64,000 nucleotides of DNA from Bradyrhizobium sp. LTSP885 (GCF_000938305.1 NZ_JYMT01000043.1:1-64000); one strand, 5' to 3'. Counted from the stretch's first letter, positions 16,720-25,618 are shown. The notes: generated by a model from the letters alone, not told the origin. Translations and numbers: made by a program.

Positions 16720-17802
16720 ATGACGTCGCCGATCACGGGCGGCGTGGATTGCGATCTGCATCCCGCCGTACCTCACCTGACCAGCCTGCTGCCGTACATG
16801 AACGACTACTGGCGCGACCAGGTGACGACGCGCGGCATGACCGACCTGATTTCGCAATCCTACCCGATCAATTCGCCGATCTCGTCGCGGCCGGACTGGC
16901 GGCCCGCGCAGGGCAAGCCTGGCTCTATCCTCGCCGACATGCAACGCCAGGCGCTCGACAAATTCGGCACGGCCTACGGCATCTGCAATCCGCTCTACGG
17001 CGTGCAGATGGTGTTTTCCGAGGACATGGCCAACGCGTTTTGCCGCGCGCTGAACGATTGGCTGGTGAAGGAATGGCTCGACAAGGACGATCGCCTGCGT
17101 GGCTCGATCGTGATCCCGGTGCAGAGCATCGAGAAAGCGGTTGCCGAGATCGAGCGCTGCGTGCAGGACAAGCGCTTCGTCCAGGTGCTGATGCTGGTCA
17201 TGGGCGACATGCCGCTCGGCAAGCGCCACTACTGGCCGATCTACGCCGCGGCCGAGAGTCTCGGCCTGCCGATCGGCATCCATGCCGGCAGCGCCTATCA
17301 CAATCCGCCGACCTCGGTCGGCTGGGGTTCCTATCACATCGAGGACTATGTCGCGCAGGCGCAAGCGTTCCAGACCCAGCTCACCAGCCTGATCGTCGAG
17401 GGCGTGTTCGTGCGGCATCCGAAGCTGAAGATGGTCATGCTCGAGAGCGGCTTCACCTGGCTGCCGCCGTTCCTGTGGCGGCTGCACAAGTTCTGGCGCG
17501 GGATACGCATGGAAACGCCGTGGGTCGATCGTGCGCCGCTGGAGATTGTGCGCAGCAACATCCGTTTCTCGCTGCAGCCGGTCGACGCGCCGCCGGACGG
17601 CGACACGCTGAACCGGCTTTTCGACCATATGCAGTCGGACGAATTGATCCTATTCTCGTCAGACTATCCGCACTGGCAGTTCGACGGCGACGAGGTGTTG
17701 CCACAAGGGATGTCGCAGGATCTGGTCCGCAAGATCATGATCGACAATCCGCTCGCGACCTACGGCCGTCTGAAAGAGAATGTGAAGGAGACGACGCCAT
17801 GA
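16720..17802 (+). CDS. amidohydrolase-superfamily protein (ACMSD/decarboxylase type)
   Basis: Metal-dependent TIM-barrel protein of 360 residues from ATG 16720; an upstream in-frame GTG at 16672 would run through the tandem repeat and is rejected. The N-terminus holds the strand-1 motif DCDLHPAV, later LPIGIHAGSAYHN supplies a metal-site histidine, and FSSDYPHWQFD supplies the catalytic aspartate. The family contains non-oxidative decarboxylases and hydrolases of carboxylated rings. It overlaps a second amidohydrolase (ATGA) and then a Rieske protein, so the three probably act in one catabolic route. The substrate is unknown. Confidence 0.87.
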   Translation: MTSPITGGVDCDLHPAVPHLTSLLPYMNDYWRDQVTTRGMTDLISQSYPINSPISSRPDWRPAQGKPGSILADMQRQALDKFGTAYGICNPLYGVQMVFSEDMANAFCRALNDWLVKEWLDKDDRLRGSIVIPVQSIEKAVAEIERCVQDKRFVQVLMLVMGDMPLGKRHYWPIYAAAESLGLPIGIHAGSAYHNPPTSVGWGSYHIEDYVAQAQAFQTQLTSLIVEGVFVRHPKLKMVMLESGFTWLPPFLWRLHKFWRGIRMETPWVDRAPLEIVRSNIRFSLQPVDAPPDGDTLNRLFDHMQSDELILFSSDYPHWQFDGDEVLPQGMSQDLVRKIMIDNPLATYGRLKENVKETTP

Positions 17803-18908
17803 ACGTTCAGATTCGCGAGCGTCCGCAGACCGCATCGTCCACCGGCATCAAGACCGCGATCGCCGATTGCGATATTCATCCGGCGCGCGCGACCAACGAC
17901 GAATTGTATCCATTCCTCGCAAAGCGCTGGCACGCGCATCTCGAAACCTTCGGTGTCCATCAGTATCAGGGCATGATGGGAGGTCCGCCGTACCCGAAGG
18001 CGCAGCCGAACGCCTCGCGCCGCGATGCCTATCCGCCCGAAGGCGGCCCGCAGGGCTCGTCGCTGTCCTTCATGCAGAAGCAGCTTCTCGATCCCAACAA
18101 TGTCGTGCTCGGCGTGCTCAATCCGCTCAACACCGGGCAGGGCATCCGCAACCAGGATCTCGCGGCGGCGATCTGCGCCGCGATCAACGACTGGCAGATC
18201 GAGAAATGGACCAGCAAGGATTCGCGGCTGAAGGGCTCCGTGGTCGTCGCCAACGAGGACGGCGTGTCGGCCGCCGCTGAAATCCGCAAGCGCGCAGGTG
18301 ATCCGAATTTCGTCCAGGTGCTGCTGCTCAGCCGCAATGTCGAGCCGCTGGGACAACGCCGCTACTGGCCGATTTATGAAGCCGCCCAGGAGGCTGGCTT
18401 GCCGGTCGGCGTGCACGCCTTCGGCTTCGGCGGCAACCCGATCACGGCATCGGGCTGGCCGAGCTATTACATCGAGGAAATGGTCGGCCATTCGCAGTGC
18501 CAGCAGACCGCGCTGGCAAGCCTCGTGCTCGAAGGCGTGTTCGAACGCTTTCCGAGGTTGAAGATGGTGATGGTCGAGGCCGGCTTCGGCTGGGCACCGT
18601 CACTGGCCTGGCGGCTCGACAAGGTGTTTGAACGGCTGCACGCCGAGGTGCCGCATCTCAAGCGCAAGCCGTCGGAGTATATCCGCGACCACATCTGGTG
18701 GACCACGCAGCCGATGGAGGACCCGGAGAGCCGCGACCATCTGTTCCAGACCATCGAATGGATCGGCTGGGACAAGCTCTTGTTCGCGACCGATTACCCG
18801 CATTGGGACTATGACGAGCCGTCGCGCGTGCTGCCGGCCGGCGTCAGCGACGCCAACCGCCAGGCGTTCTATCTCGACAATGCGAAGAAACTGTACGGCG
18901 TCTCTTGA
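17799..18908 (+). CDS. amidohydrolase-superfamily protein, paralogue of the preceding gene
   Basis: A 369-residue relative of the upstream protein, with DCDIHPARA at the N-terminus, LPVGVHAFGFGGNP for the metal histidine and FATDYPHWDYDEP for the catalytic aspartate. The start is fixed by the ATGA overlap with the preceding gene, and its stop overlaps the Rieske gene as TGATG. Two related subunits in tandem could form a hetero-oligomer or act on successive intermediates; the sequence does not decide this. Confidence 0.87.
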   Translation: MNVQIRERPQTASSTGIKTAIADCDIHPARATNDELYPFLAKRWHAHLETFGVHQYQGMMGGPPYPKAQPNASRRDAYPPEGGPQGSSLSFMQKQLLDPNNVVLGVLNPLNTGQGIRNQDLAAAICAAINDWQIEKWTSKDSRLKGSVVVANEDGVSAAAEIRKRAGDPNFVQVLLLSRNVEPLGQRRYWPIYEAAQEAGLPVGVHAFGFGGNPITASGWPSYYIEEMVGHSQCQQTALASLVLEGVFERFPRLKMVMVEAGFGWAPSLAWRLDKVFERLHAEVPHLKRKPSEYIRDHIWWTTQPMEDPESRDHLFQTIEWIGWDKLLFATDYPHWDYDEPSRVLPAGVSDANRQAFYLDNAKKLYGVS

Positions 18909-19321
18909 TGGCGCGTCATGTGATTGCCCCGGTGGATGAACTGCCGCCGGGGTCGCGGAAATTCCTTGAGATCGAGGGCCGACCGATCGCGGTCTTCAAC
19001 GTCAAAGGCGAGTTCTTCGGCCTGTTGAACCGCTGCCCGCACCAGGGCGCGGCGCTGTGCGAAGGCCCGCTGATTGGCCTGGCCTCCTCATCCGATCCCG
19101 GCGAGATCGAGTATACAAAACTCGGCGAGATCATCCGCTGCCCGTGGCACGGCTGGGAGTTCGACATCCGCACCGGCCAGTCCTATTGCGATCCCCGCCG
19201 CTTCCGCGCGCGCGCCTATCCGGTCAATGTCGAGCCCGGCACCAGTCTGGTGAAGGGACCGTATATCGCCGAGACCGTCAGGGTTGCGGTCGAGAGCGAT
19301 TACGTGGTGGTGGATATCTAA
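18908..19321 (+). CDS. Rieske [2Fe-2S] protein
   Basis: A small Rieske ferredoxin-like protein of 137 residues. Ligands are C43 and H45 in NRCPHQGAALC and C78 and H81 in RCPWHGWEFD. The gap between the two ligand pairs is 32 residues, about twice that of classical Rieske ferredoxins, and is filled by an insert rich in glycine and serine. It ends the amidohydrolase operon and could carry electrons to an oxygenase encoded elsewhere, since no oxygenase or reductase gene is adjacent. The start is ATG 18908, overlapping the previous stop. Confidence 0.9.
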   Translation: MARHVIAPVDELPPGSRKFLEIEGRPIAVFNVKGEFFGLLNRCPHQGAALCEGPLIGLASSSDPGEIEYTKLGEIIRCPWHGWEFDIRTGQSYCDPRRFRARAYPVNVEPGTSLVKGPYIAETVRVAVESDYVVVDI

Positions 19322-19327
19322 TCACCC

Positions 19328-19433
19328 GTCATTCCGGGGCGCCGCAAAGCGGCGAGCCCGGAATCCATTCATCCGCTTGTACCCGTGGCCCGATGGATTC
19401 CGGGCTCGCGCTACGCGCGCCCCGGAATGACGG
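19328..19433. repeat. palindromic intergenic element, type B (copy 1)
   Basis: Begins GTCATTCCGGGGCGCC and ends with the inverse GCGCGCCCCGGAATGAC, with a second nested pair GGAATCCAT/ATGGATTCC inside. It separates the convergent Rieske and tcuB genes and could serve both as a terminator. Other copies are at 29353, 48331 and 52371. Confidence 0.88.
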
Positions 19434-19453
19434 CGGAAATATTACTCCCCATC

Positions 19454-20551
19454 TCACATCATCTGCCGCTCGCGCGCGTAGCGCACCAGCGCGACGTAGC
19501 GGTAGATGCCGTGCACGAACTTGCCGTAGGGCATCGTGATGAACAGCGCGAACACCACGCCGAGATGCGACGCCAGCAGCGGGCCCATTGCGCCGGTGTC
19601 GCGCCAGAGCAGGAGCGCCAGGCCGGTGATGCTGGTCAGGAACAGCATCACGATGAACGCGGTGTCCATGCCCATTTGCCGCTCGTCGACCAGCACGCGG
19701 TCGCGCTTTAATTTTTCGGCGAACAGGCCGATCGGCCCGACCACTAAGCCGATGCCGCCGAGCGTGCCGAGTACCACGGGCAAATCCCACCACGCATAGG
19801 GCGCCTCGCGCGCCAGCAGATAGTGATACAGTGTGCCGACGCAGGTCGCGGCGAAGCACAGCGCAAAACCGTAGAAGGTGAAGTGGTGATACAGCTTGCG
19901 GCGGTCGGTCGGGTGGTCGTCCTCGTTGAAGCAGCCGACGCCGCCGCCGTCGAGGTAGCGCAGCTCGCCGGCATCGCGCATCGCCTGCAGCAGCGATTTG
20001 GCGTCGGTCGTCATTCCGACGGGCTCACCAATGTCGCGCCAGAACGCGCGGACGCCCATCGCCAGTGCGAGGATGGCGTAGAGCAGGGCCACGCCGAACA
20101 GCAGCGCCATCGCATTGTGCGGCATCAATTTATAGAACGCGCCGGGGCCGGTGTGGATGCCATAGAGCACACTGCGGTCGTTGAGCGCGGCGAAGCCGAA
20201 GATGAAGGCGGCGACGCTCAGCGCCGCGATTAGGCTGATGACGAGGCCGTTTCGTGCAAACGCCCCGGCGAAGGCGCGCGGCCAAGCATAGGCGGCATAG
20301 GATTCGGCGCGCGCGACGGCAAGCGTCTTCGGAACGTTGACGTTGAATTCGTGCGGCGGCGAGAACTGGCAGTCGGTGTAGCAGGCGCCGCAGGAATGGC
20401 AGAGATTGGCGAGATAGTTGAGATCGCCGTCGGAGAAGGCGCGCCGCATCTCCATCGCCGGAAACACCGCGCACAGGCCCTCGCAATAGCGGCAGGAATT
20501 GCACACCGTCATCAGACGGTCGGCCTCCTGCAAAATCTTGGTCCCGTGCAT
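19454..20551 (-). CDS. tcuB: TcuB-like iron-sulfur membrane electron-transfer protein
   Basis: A 365-residue protein with two 4Fe-4S cysteine clusters near the N-terminus (C17, C20, C23, C27 and C51, C54, C57, C61) followed by about six membrane segments. This is the architecture of tricarballylate-utilisation protein TcuB/CitB, which passes electrons from the FAD enzyme TcuA to the quinone pool. It is last in a minus-strand run of transporter, tcuA, hydrolase and tcuB, 16 bases after the hydrolase. The exact substrate of the pathway may be tricarballylate or a related tricarboxylic acid. Confidence 0.88.
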   Translation of the reverse strand: MHGTKILQEADRLMTVCNSCRYCEGLCAVFPAMEMRRAFSDGDLNYLANLCHSCGACYTDCQFSPPHEFNVNVPKTLAVARAESYAAYAWPRAFAGAFARNGLVISLIAALSVAAFIFGFAALNDRSVLYGIHTGPGAFYKLMPHNAMALLFGVALLYAILALAMGVRAFWRDIGEPVGMTTDAKSLLQAMRDAGELRYLDGGGVGCFNEDDHPTDRRKLYHHFTFYGFALCFAATCVGTLYHYLLAREAPYAWWDLPVVLGTLGGIGLVVGPIGLFAEKLKRDRVLVDERQMGMDTAFIVMLFLTSITGLALLLWRDTGAMGPLLASHLGVVFALFITMPYGKFVHGIYRYVALVRYARERQMM

Positions 20552-20567
20552 TGTGTTGTATGTCCCG

Positions 20568-21602
20568 TTAGTGCTTCGCCAGCCCCTTGCCTTCCAGCCA
20601 TGTCTGGATCAGGCTGGCGACCTCGGCGTTATTCTTGTCCATCATCATCATGTGCGAATTGCCGGATATGCCTGCTTTCGGCAGGTCGACGACGTCGACG
20701 CTGCCGCCGGCGGCCCGGATGGCGTCGGCAAAGGCGCCGCCGGTGGCGCGGATCTTCGGCCAGCGCGAGTCGCGCTCGATGTAGTCGCCATAGACCATCA
20801 GTGTCGGGATGTTCTTGAGTGCGTCGACCTTGGCGAGATCGCCGACGCCGGCCGGCTCGATCGCGATCAGCGCCTTCACCTTGTCGGGACGCGCCTGCGC
20901 GACCTTGAAGCCGAAGGTGCCGGCCTGGCTGTGGAACAGGATGATGCAGGGGCCGACGCGGTCGATCTCGGCGATATAGGCCGCGACCGTCGCATCATCG
21001 GTCGTGGTCCAGCGCGGCACGTTCTGCTTGACGAAATTCTCGTAGCCCTCGTTCGGGAACTGGCTGCCCGGCATCAGCTTCCGCTTGGCCGGATCGGGAT
21101 CGTAGGAGCCGGGGCCGTCGCCGATGCGAAACCGCTCGAACGGATTGGAGGTGGTGAGGAACACCGGCTCGCCCTTGAAGATATCGGGGTATTGCGCCCA
21201 GCCGGCGCGGCCGCGCTCGACTGCGTCCGAATTGTAGACGCTCCAGCCCTTGCGCAGGAAGTAGTTCAGCCAGCCCTCGCGCCCGTCGGGCGTCGTCTCG
21301 TAGGTGACGCCGGTCAATCCGCCGCCATGCCACAGCAGCAGCGGATAGGCGCCCTTCTCGTTCGCCGGCAGGAAGTACTGAACGTACATCTGCTCGACCT
21401 GATAGGTGCCGTTCGGATCGACCTTTGCGGGCACGCCGCCCGGCGTGAAGGTCACGTCCTTGACCGGTTTGCCCGAGATCTCGACGAGGCGCCCGCCGAC
21501 ATGGAACGAACCCATGTCCCGTAGCGCGATCGGCTCGGCGGCATTGGCTGCTGTTGAAACCATCAAAGCCGCGGCTGCGGCGGCAAGTGCAATCCGGGGC
21601 AT
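20568..21602 (-). CDS. exported alpha/beta-hydrolase (esterase-like)
   Basis: A 344-residue hydrolase with a signal peptide (residues 1-22, ending ANAA). Oxyanion-region motif LLLWHGGGLTG and a nucleophile elbow FHSQAGTFG, a variant of GxSxG in which phenylalanine replaces the first glycine, mark the alpha/beta fold; a C-terminal histidine lies in GNSHMMMMD. It lies between tcuA and tcuB with gaps of 31 and 16 bases, so it is part of the same transcript. It may release a tricarboxylic acid from an ester outside the cytoplasm before uptake, which is inference from position. Confidence 0.85.
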   Translation of the reverse strand: MPRIALAAAAAALMVSTAANAAEPIALRDMGSFHVGGRLVEISGKPVKDVTFTPGGVPAKVDPNGTYQVEQMYVQYFLPANEKGAYPLLLWHGGGLTGVTYETTPDGREGWLNYFLRKGWSVYNSDAVERGRAGWAQYPDIFKGEPVFLTTSNPFERFRIGDGPGSYDPDPAKRKLMPGSQFPNEGYENFVKQNVPRWTTTDDATVAAYIAEIDRVGPCIILFHSQAGTFGFKVAQARPDKVKALIAIEPAGVGDLAKVDALKNIPTLMVYGDYIERDSRWPKIRATGGAFADAIRAAGGSVDVVDLPKAGISGNSHMMMMDKNNAEVASLIQTWLEGKGLAKH

Positions 21603-21633
21603 GCTTTCCTCTCGTTGTTCTCAGTTCTGCGCA

Positions 21634-23034
21634 TCAGTTCCGAGCGTTCTTGGCCGCTTCCCGTCCGGCAACGCGGCCGAACACGCTGCCGATGGTCATG
21701 CCCATGCCGGCGGCGTAGCCCTTGCCGAGCACATTACCGGCCATGATCTCGCCGGCGGCGAACATGTTGGCGGACGGCTTGCCGTCCTTCATCAGTATCC
21801 GCGACTGCTTGTTCACGCGGGTGCCGAGATAGGTGAAGGTGATGCCGGGCCGCACCGGATAGGCGAGGTAGGGCGGCGTCTCGATTTTGCGCGCCCAATG
21901 CGTCTTCGGCGGCGTGAGGCCTTCGGTGCGGCAATCGTCGAGGATTGTGTGGTCGAAGGTGCCCGGTTGCACGGCGGCATTGAATTCGGTGATGGTCTTT
22001 TCCAGCGCCGCTGGATCGAGTTCGAGCTTGCCGGCGAGCTCGGCGATGGTTGCGCCCGCGATCGGCGGAAACAGCGTCGGCATGAAGCTGGTCACGACGG
22101 TCGAATCGAAGATGATGTAGGCGATCTGGTCCGGTTGCGCCGCGACCAGGCGGCCCCAGATCGCATAGCGCTTCGGCCAGATGTCCTCACCCTCGTCATA
22201 GAAACGCTCGGCATGCTTGTTGACGACGATGCCGAACACGACAGAGTCATGACGGGTGATGATGCCGCCGTCGAATTTCGGCGCACGGGCGTCGATCGCC
22301 ACCGCGTGGCATTGCGTGGGATCGCCGATCTGCTGCACGCCCCTGGCCAGCAGCATCTTCAGGATCGCGCCGCGGTTATAGGGTGTGCCGCGGATCAGGA
22401 AATTGTCGGCGGCCTCGCCCCAATATTCCTTCAGCCATTCGATGTTGGCTTCGAAGCCGCCGGCGGCCGCGACCAGCGTGGAAGCGCGCACCTCGGTCTT
22501 GCCGTTGACTGGCTGCTTCAGCTGAGCCGAGAGGAACATGCCGTCCTCGATCCTGAGATCGATCACCTCGGCATCATAGAGGACGTCGACACCGAGCTCC
22601 TCGGCTGTGCGGTACAGCGCATTCAGCATCGCGCGGCCGCCGCCGAGGAAGAACGAGTTGGTGCGGCCGAGGCTCAACGTGCCCCCGAGCGACGGCTGCC
22701 AGCGCACGCCCTGTTCGACGATCCAGTTCAGGATGTCCTTGGACTCGTGGATCATGAAGCGGGCCAGTTCCTCGTCGGTCTGGCCGCCGGTCACCAGCAG
22801 CAAATCCTTCCAGAATTCCTCCTCGGTGTAGGGGCCGGTGAGGATCTCGGTCGCCTCGTCATGGGCGCAGCGCATGTTGCGCGTGTGGCGGGTGTTGCCG
22901 CCGCGGTAGAACTTTGGCGCGCCTTCCAGCACCAGCACGGAGGCGCCCGCACGCCTTGCGCTGATCGCGGCGCAAAGCGCGGCGTTGCCGCCGCCGATCA
23001 CCAGCACGTCAAACCTGCGCGTCAGATCAACCAT
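21634..23034 (-). CDS. tcuA: FAD-dependent tricarballylate dehydrogenase, TcuA-like
   Basis: A 466-residue flavoprotein of the fumarate reductase/succinate dehydrogenase type. The dinucleotide fold is VLVIGGGNAALCAAISARRAG near residues 10-30, and the capping domain has the tricarballylate-dehydrogenase block GGNTRHTRNMRCAHD. The C-terminal FAD segment is MFAAGEIMAGNVLGKGYAAGMGMTIG. TcuA oxidises tricarballylate to cis-aconitate in the cytoplasm. Adjacent genes for transport, TcuB and a LysR regulator agree. Confidence 0.9.
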   Translation of the reverse strand: MVDLTRRFDVLVIGGGNAALCAAISARRAGASVLVLEGAPKFYRGGNTRHTRNMRCAHDEATEILTGPYTEEEFWKDLLLVTGGQTDEELARFMIHESKDILNWIVEQGVRWQPSLGGTLSLGRTNSFFLGGGRAMLNALYRTAEELGVDVLYDAEVIDLRIEDGMFLSAQLKQPVNGKTEVRASTLVAAAGGFEANIEWLKEYWGEAADNFLIRGTPYNRGAILKMLLARGVQQIGDPTQCHAVAIDARAPKFDGGIITRHDSVVFGIVVNKHAERFYDEGEDIWPKRYAIWGRLVAAQPDQIAYIIFDSTVVTSFMPTLFPPIAGATIAELAGKLELDPAALEKTITEFNAAVQPGTFDHTILDDCRTEGLTPPKTHWARKIETPPYLAYPVRPGITFTYLGTRVNKQSRILMKDGKPSANMFAAGEIMAGNVLGKGYAAGMGMTIGSVFGRVAGREAAKNARN

Positions 23035-23112
23035 GCGCTCTTGTTATCGTTGTTGGCATGGAAAGCAAAGCAGGAGCCGGCCAGGCGCATACCCGGCCGG
23101 CAATTTCGGGAC

Positions 23113-24423
23113 TTACGCGGCGACGGCTTCACGCGTCTCGATGGTGCGGCCGCCGCGATAGATCATGAGGGCACCAGCCATGCTGCAGGCTGCGGCGCAC
23201 ATCAGCCAGAGCCCGGGGGAGGCCTTGTTGCCGGTTAATGCGACCAGTCCCGTCGCAGCGAAAGGCGTGAACGTGCCAAACAGTCCGGCGGCCAGAGCAA
23301 ATGCCAACGAGAAGCAGGTCGTCCGTACATGACTGGGCACGATCTCGACCAGCGCGCCCAGCATCGTCCCGCTGTACACGCCGAAGTACATCGAGAACAT
23401 CATCCCGACGACAATCAGTTTGCCGAAAGTCGGATCCGCCGTAAGCCATGCCAAGGCAGGATAGGCTGTGACCAAGGAGAGCGCGGTAATGGCCAAAAGT
23501 ACCGGCTTGCGGCCGATGCGGTCAGACAGAGCGCCACCGATCGGGTTCCAGAAGAAGTTGGTGACCGCGACCATCATGGTGACTTGCAGGGCCTCCTTCT
23601 TCGGAAGCAGCAGCACCTTTTCAACGAACGAGGGCGTATAGACGGTGACGAAATAAAACGTCACGGTGGTCATGACCGCCAGCATCATTCCAAGAAGCAC
23701 GATGCGCCAGTTCGCGAGCGCTGACGCAAACACCTCGTTTGCGGTGGGATGCTTCTTCATCGCCAGGAACTCCGGGGTTTCCTCCAATGTCCGGCGCAGG
23801 ATGAAAATAACAGGAATGATCAGGCAGCCGATGAAGAACGGAATGCGCCAGCCCCACGCCATGATCTCTGTGTCGGGCATCACGGCACTCAGTGTGAGAC
23901 CAAGCAGTGAAGCGACGAAGATGGCGACCTGTTGGCTAGAGGACTGGAACGAGGTGTAGAAACCCCTGTTGCCAGGGGTTGCAATCTCCGCGAGATAGAC
24001 CGAGACGCCGCCCAGTTCGACTCCAGCGGAGAATCCCTGCACCAATCGGCCAATCAGAACCAGAATTGGGGCCGCAACACCGATACTGGCGTAGCTCGGG
24101 CAAATCGTGATGATGACGGTGCCCAACGCCATGATCGCCAGCGTTACGATCAGGCCCTTGCGACGGCCGATCCGGTCGATATAGGCGCCGAGCACAATCG
24201 CACCGACCGGGCGCATCAGCGCGCCGAGCCAGAACACGCCGAAGGTGTTGAGCAGTGCTGCGGTCTCGTTCTGCGAGGGGAAGAATGCCTTGGCGATGTA
24301 CGGGGCATAGAAGCCGAACAGGAAGAAGTCGAATTGCTCGAGGAAATTGCCGCTGGTCGCGCGCAGGATGGCGCCGAGGCGCGATTTGATTTGCGGGACT
24401 TGCGATGAACTCGACTGCGGCAT
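23113..24423 (-). CDS. MFS transporter, citrate/tricarballylate:proton symporter type
   Basis: A 436-residue major facilitator with about twelve membrane segments. The N-terminal pattern GNFLEQFDFFLFGFYAPYIAKAFFP, the loop GAYIDRIGRRKGL and GRLVQGFSAGVELGG are those of the metabolite:H+ symporter family containing CitA and TcuC. GGGAGGAAAGGG provides a strong ribosome-binding site. It is the first structural gene of the tcu-like operon and follows the LysR gene on the same strand by 177 bases holding two hairpins. Confidence 0.9.
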   Translation of the reverse strand: MPQSSSSQVPQIKSRLGAILRATSGNFLEQFDFFLFGFYAPYIAKAFFPSQNETAALLNTFGVFWLGALMRPVGAIVLGAYIDRIGRRKGLIVTLAIMALGTVIITICPSYASIGVAAPILVLIGRLVQGFSAGVELGGVSVYLAEIATPGNRGFYTSFQSSSQQVAIFVASLLGLTLSAVMPDTEIMAWGWRIPFFIGCLIIPVIFILRRTLEETPEFLAMKKHPTANEVFASALANWRIVLLGMMLAVMTTVTFYFVTVYTPSFVEKVLLLPKKEALQVTMMVAVTNFFWNPIGGALSDRIGRKPVLLAITALSLVTAYPALAWLTADPTFGKLIVVGMMFSMYFGVYSGTMLGALVEIVPSHVRTTCFSLAFALAAGLFGTFTPFAATGLVALTGNKASPGLWLMCAAACSMAGALMIYRGGRTIETREAVAA

Positions 24424-24450
24424 AACGCCCTTTCCTCCCCGTGGTATAAG

Positions 24451-24495
24451 GGCTGGCGAAAAGAACCACGCCAGCCAAGGCAGTTAGCCTGCCTT
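24451..24495 (-). promoter_or_regulatory. two adjacent hairpins between the LysR gene and the transporter gene
   Basis: Inverted repeats GGCTGGCG/CGCCAGCC around ten bases (24451-24476) and AAGGCAG/CTGCCTT around five bases (24477-24495) lie back to back, about 28 bases before the transporter start. They may end the LysR message, form an attenuator, or be DNA operator half-sites; no T-run follows. The role is undecided. Confidence 0.4.
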
Positions 24496-24600
24496 ATGCA
24501 GCAATTTGGCACGCCTGTTCGGTGCGACCAACCCGAAAACGTGCCGGAGGCCATGGGAAAATAGCCGTAGACAAAATGGCTTGACGCAGCGTGCGTTGCA

Positions 24601-25500
24601 TCAAGACGACGCGTGCGCCGATGCAGTGACCCAGTTCCGGAATACCGCCAGCTTCGGCGAATCCGTGCGCCCCTGTGGCGAGACGAGATAGAAGCCGGCA
24701 TCCGCCGGCAACGCGATCTTGAAAGGCACCACGAGGCGGCCCTTGGTGATGTCGTCCTGCACATAGGAGGTTCGGCCCATCGCGACGCCCATCCCGTCGA
24801 TCGCCGCCTGGATCGTTACGAACACCAGGTCGAAGGTAGCGCCCGGCTGCTTCGAAATGTCGGTGGGCAGGCCGGCCGCGGTCAGCCACAGGCGCCAGTC
24901 GTCGCTGTTGGTGTTGGATGTGTGCAGCAGCACATGATCCCGGAGGTCTTCGGGGCAATTCAGCGGCTTGCTTCCCTGCATCAGGGATGGGCTGCAGACC
25001 GGGAACAATTCATCCGCTGTGAGCCAGTCGGCTCGCAGGCCGCTCCATTGGCCGCGGCCATAACGGATCGCGGCGTCGACCTTGTCGCGCTGGAAGTCGA
25101 CCAGGCTGGTCGAGCTGGTGATGCGGACATCGATACCGGGATGCGCTTCCTGGAAAGCCGCGAGCCGCGGCAGCAGCCATTTGGCAGCGAACGATGCCAG
25201 CGTGGAGACGGTCAACACGTGATCGTCGTCCTTGCGCAGCAGGCGATCCGTTGCCATCCGCAGGTCGTTGAAAGCGGCGCGGACACCGGGGAGGTATTCG
25301 GCGGCCTCCGGCGTCAGGCTGAGCGAGCGGTTCTGGCGGACGAACAGGCGGACCCCGAGTTCTTCCTCCAGCCGCCGGATCTGATGGCTGATCGCGGTCT
25401 GCGTGACGTTCAATTCGGACGCCGCCACCGTGAAACTCATGTGCCGTGCGGCGGCCTCGAACGCGCGCAGGCCGTTCAGCGAAGGCAGGCGGCTGGTCAT
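24601..25500 (-). CDS. LysR-family regulator of the tcu-like operon, GcvA-like
   Basis: A 299-residue LysR protein with the N-terminal helix-turn-helix LNGLRAFEAAARHMSFTVAASELNVTQTAISHQIRRLEEELG. It is encoded upstream of, and in the same direction as, the transporter and tcu genes, the position of TcuR in the known tricarballylate locus, so control of this operon is the simplest reading. A palindrome 21 bases before its ATG (25521-25537) may be its own operator. Confidence 0.88.
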   Translation of the reverse strand: MTSRLPSLNGLRAFEAAARHMSFTVAASELNVTQTAISHQIRRLEEELGVRLFVRQNRSLSLTPEAAEYLPGVRAAFNDLRMATDRLLRKDDDHVLTVSTLASFAAKWLLPRLAAFQEAHPGIDVRITSSTSLVDFQRDKVDAAIRYGRGQWSGLRADWLTADELFPVCSPSLMQGSKPLNCPEDLRDHVLLHTSNTNSDDWRLWLTAAGLPTDISKQPGATFDLVFVTIQAAIDGMGVAMGRTSYVQDDITKGRLVVPFKIALPADAGFYLVSPQGRTDSPKLAVFRNWVTASAHASS

Positions 25501-25520
25501 CGTCTCGCTGCTCCCAAATA

Positions 25521-25537
25521 CATGATGTTATATCATG
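25521..25537. promoter_or_regulatory. palindrome upstream of the tcu LysR gene, candidate operator
   Basis: CATGAT and ATCATG surround GTTAT in a perfect 17-bp inverted repeat, of the size and T-N11-A shape of LysR boxes, 21 bases before the LysR start at 25500 and 82 bases before the opposing DUF1127 gene. Binding is inferred from position only. Confidence 0.4.
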
Positions 25538-25618
25538 CGAAGCGGTACAAAGTGTCGTTTGTGAAAGGGCCTGTTGGCGCCGATATTAGCCAGAAGAGGT
25601 TACCGATAGGAGCCGCAA

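Noticed and set aside
21406..23238. 610-residue plus-strand frame opposite tcuA
   Set aside because: Antisense to the TcuA flavoprotein; composition is histidine/arginine-rich shadow.
24507..24525. Sigma-54-like sequence TTGGCACG upstream of the tcu region
   Set aside because: The -12 half is TTCG rather than TTGC and no plus-strand gene follows at a useful distance.
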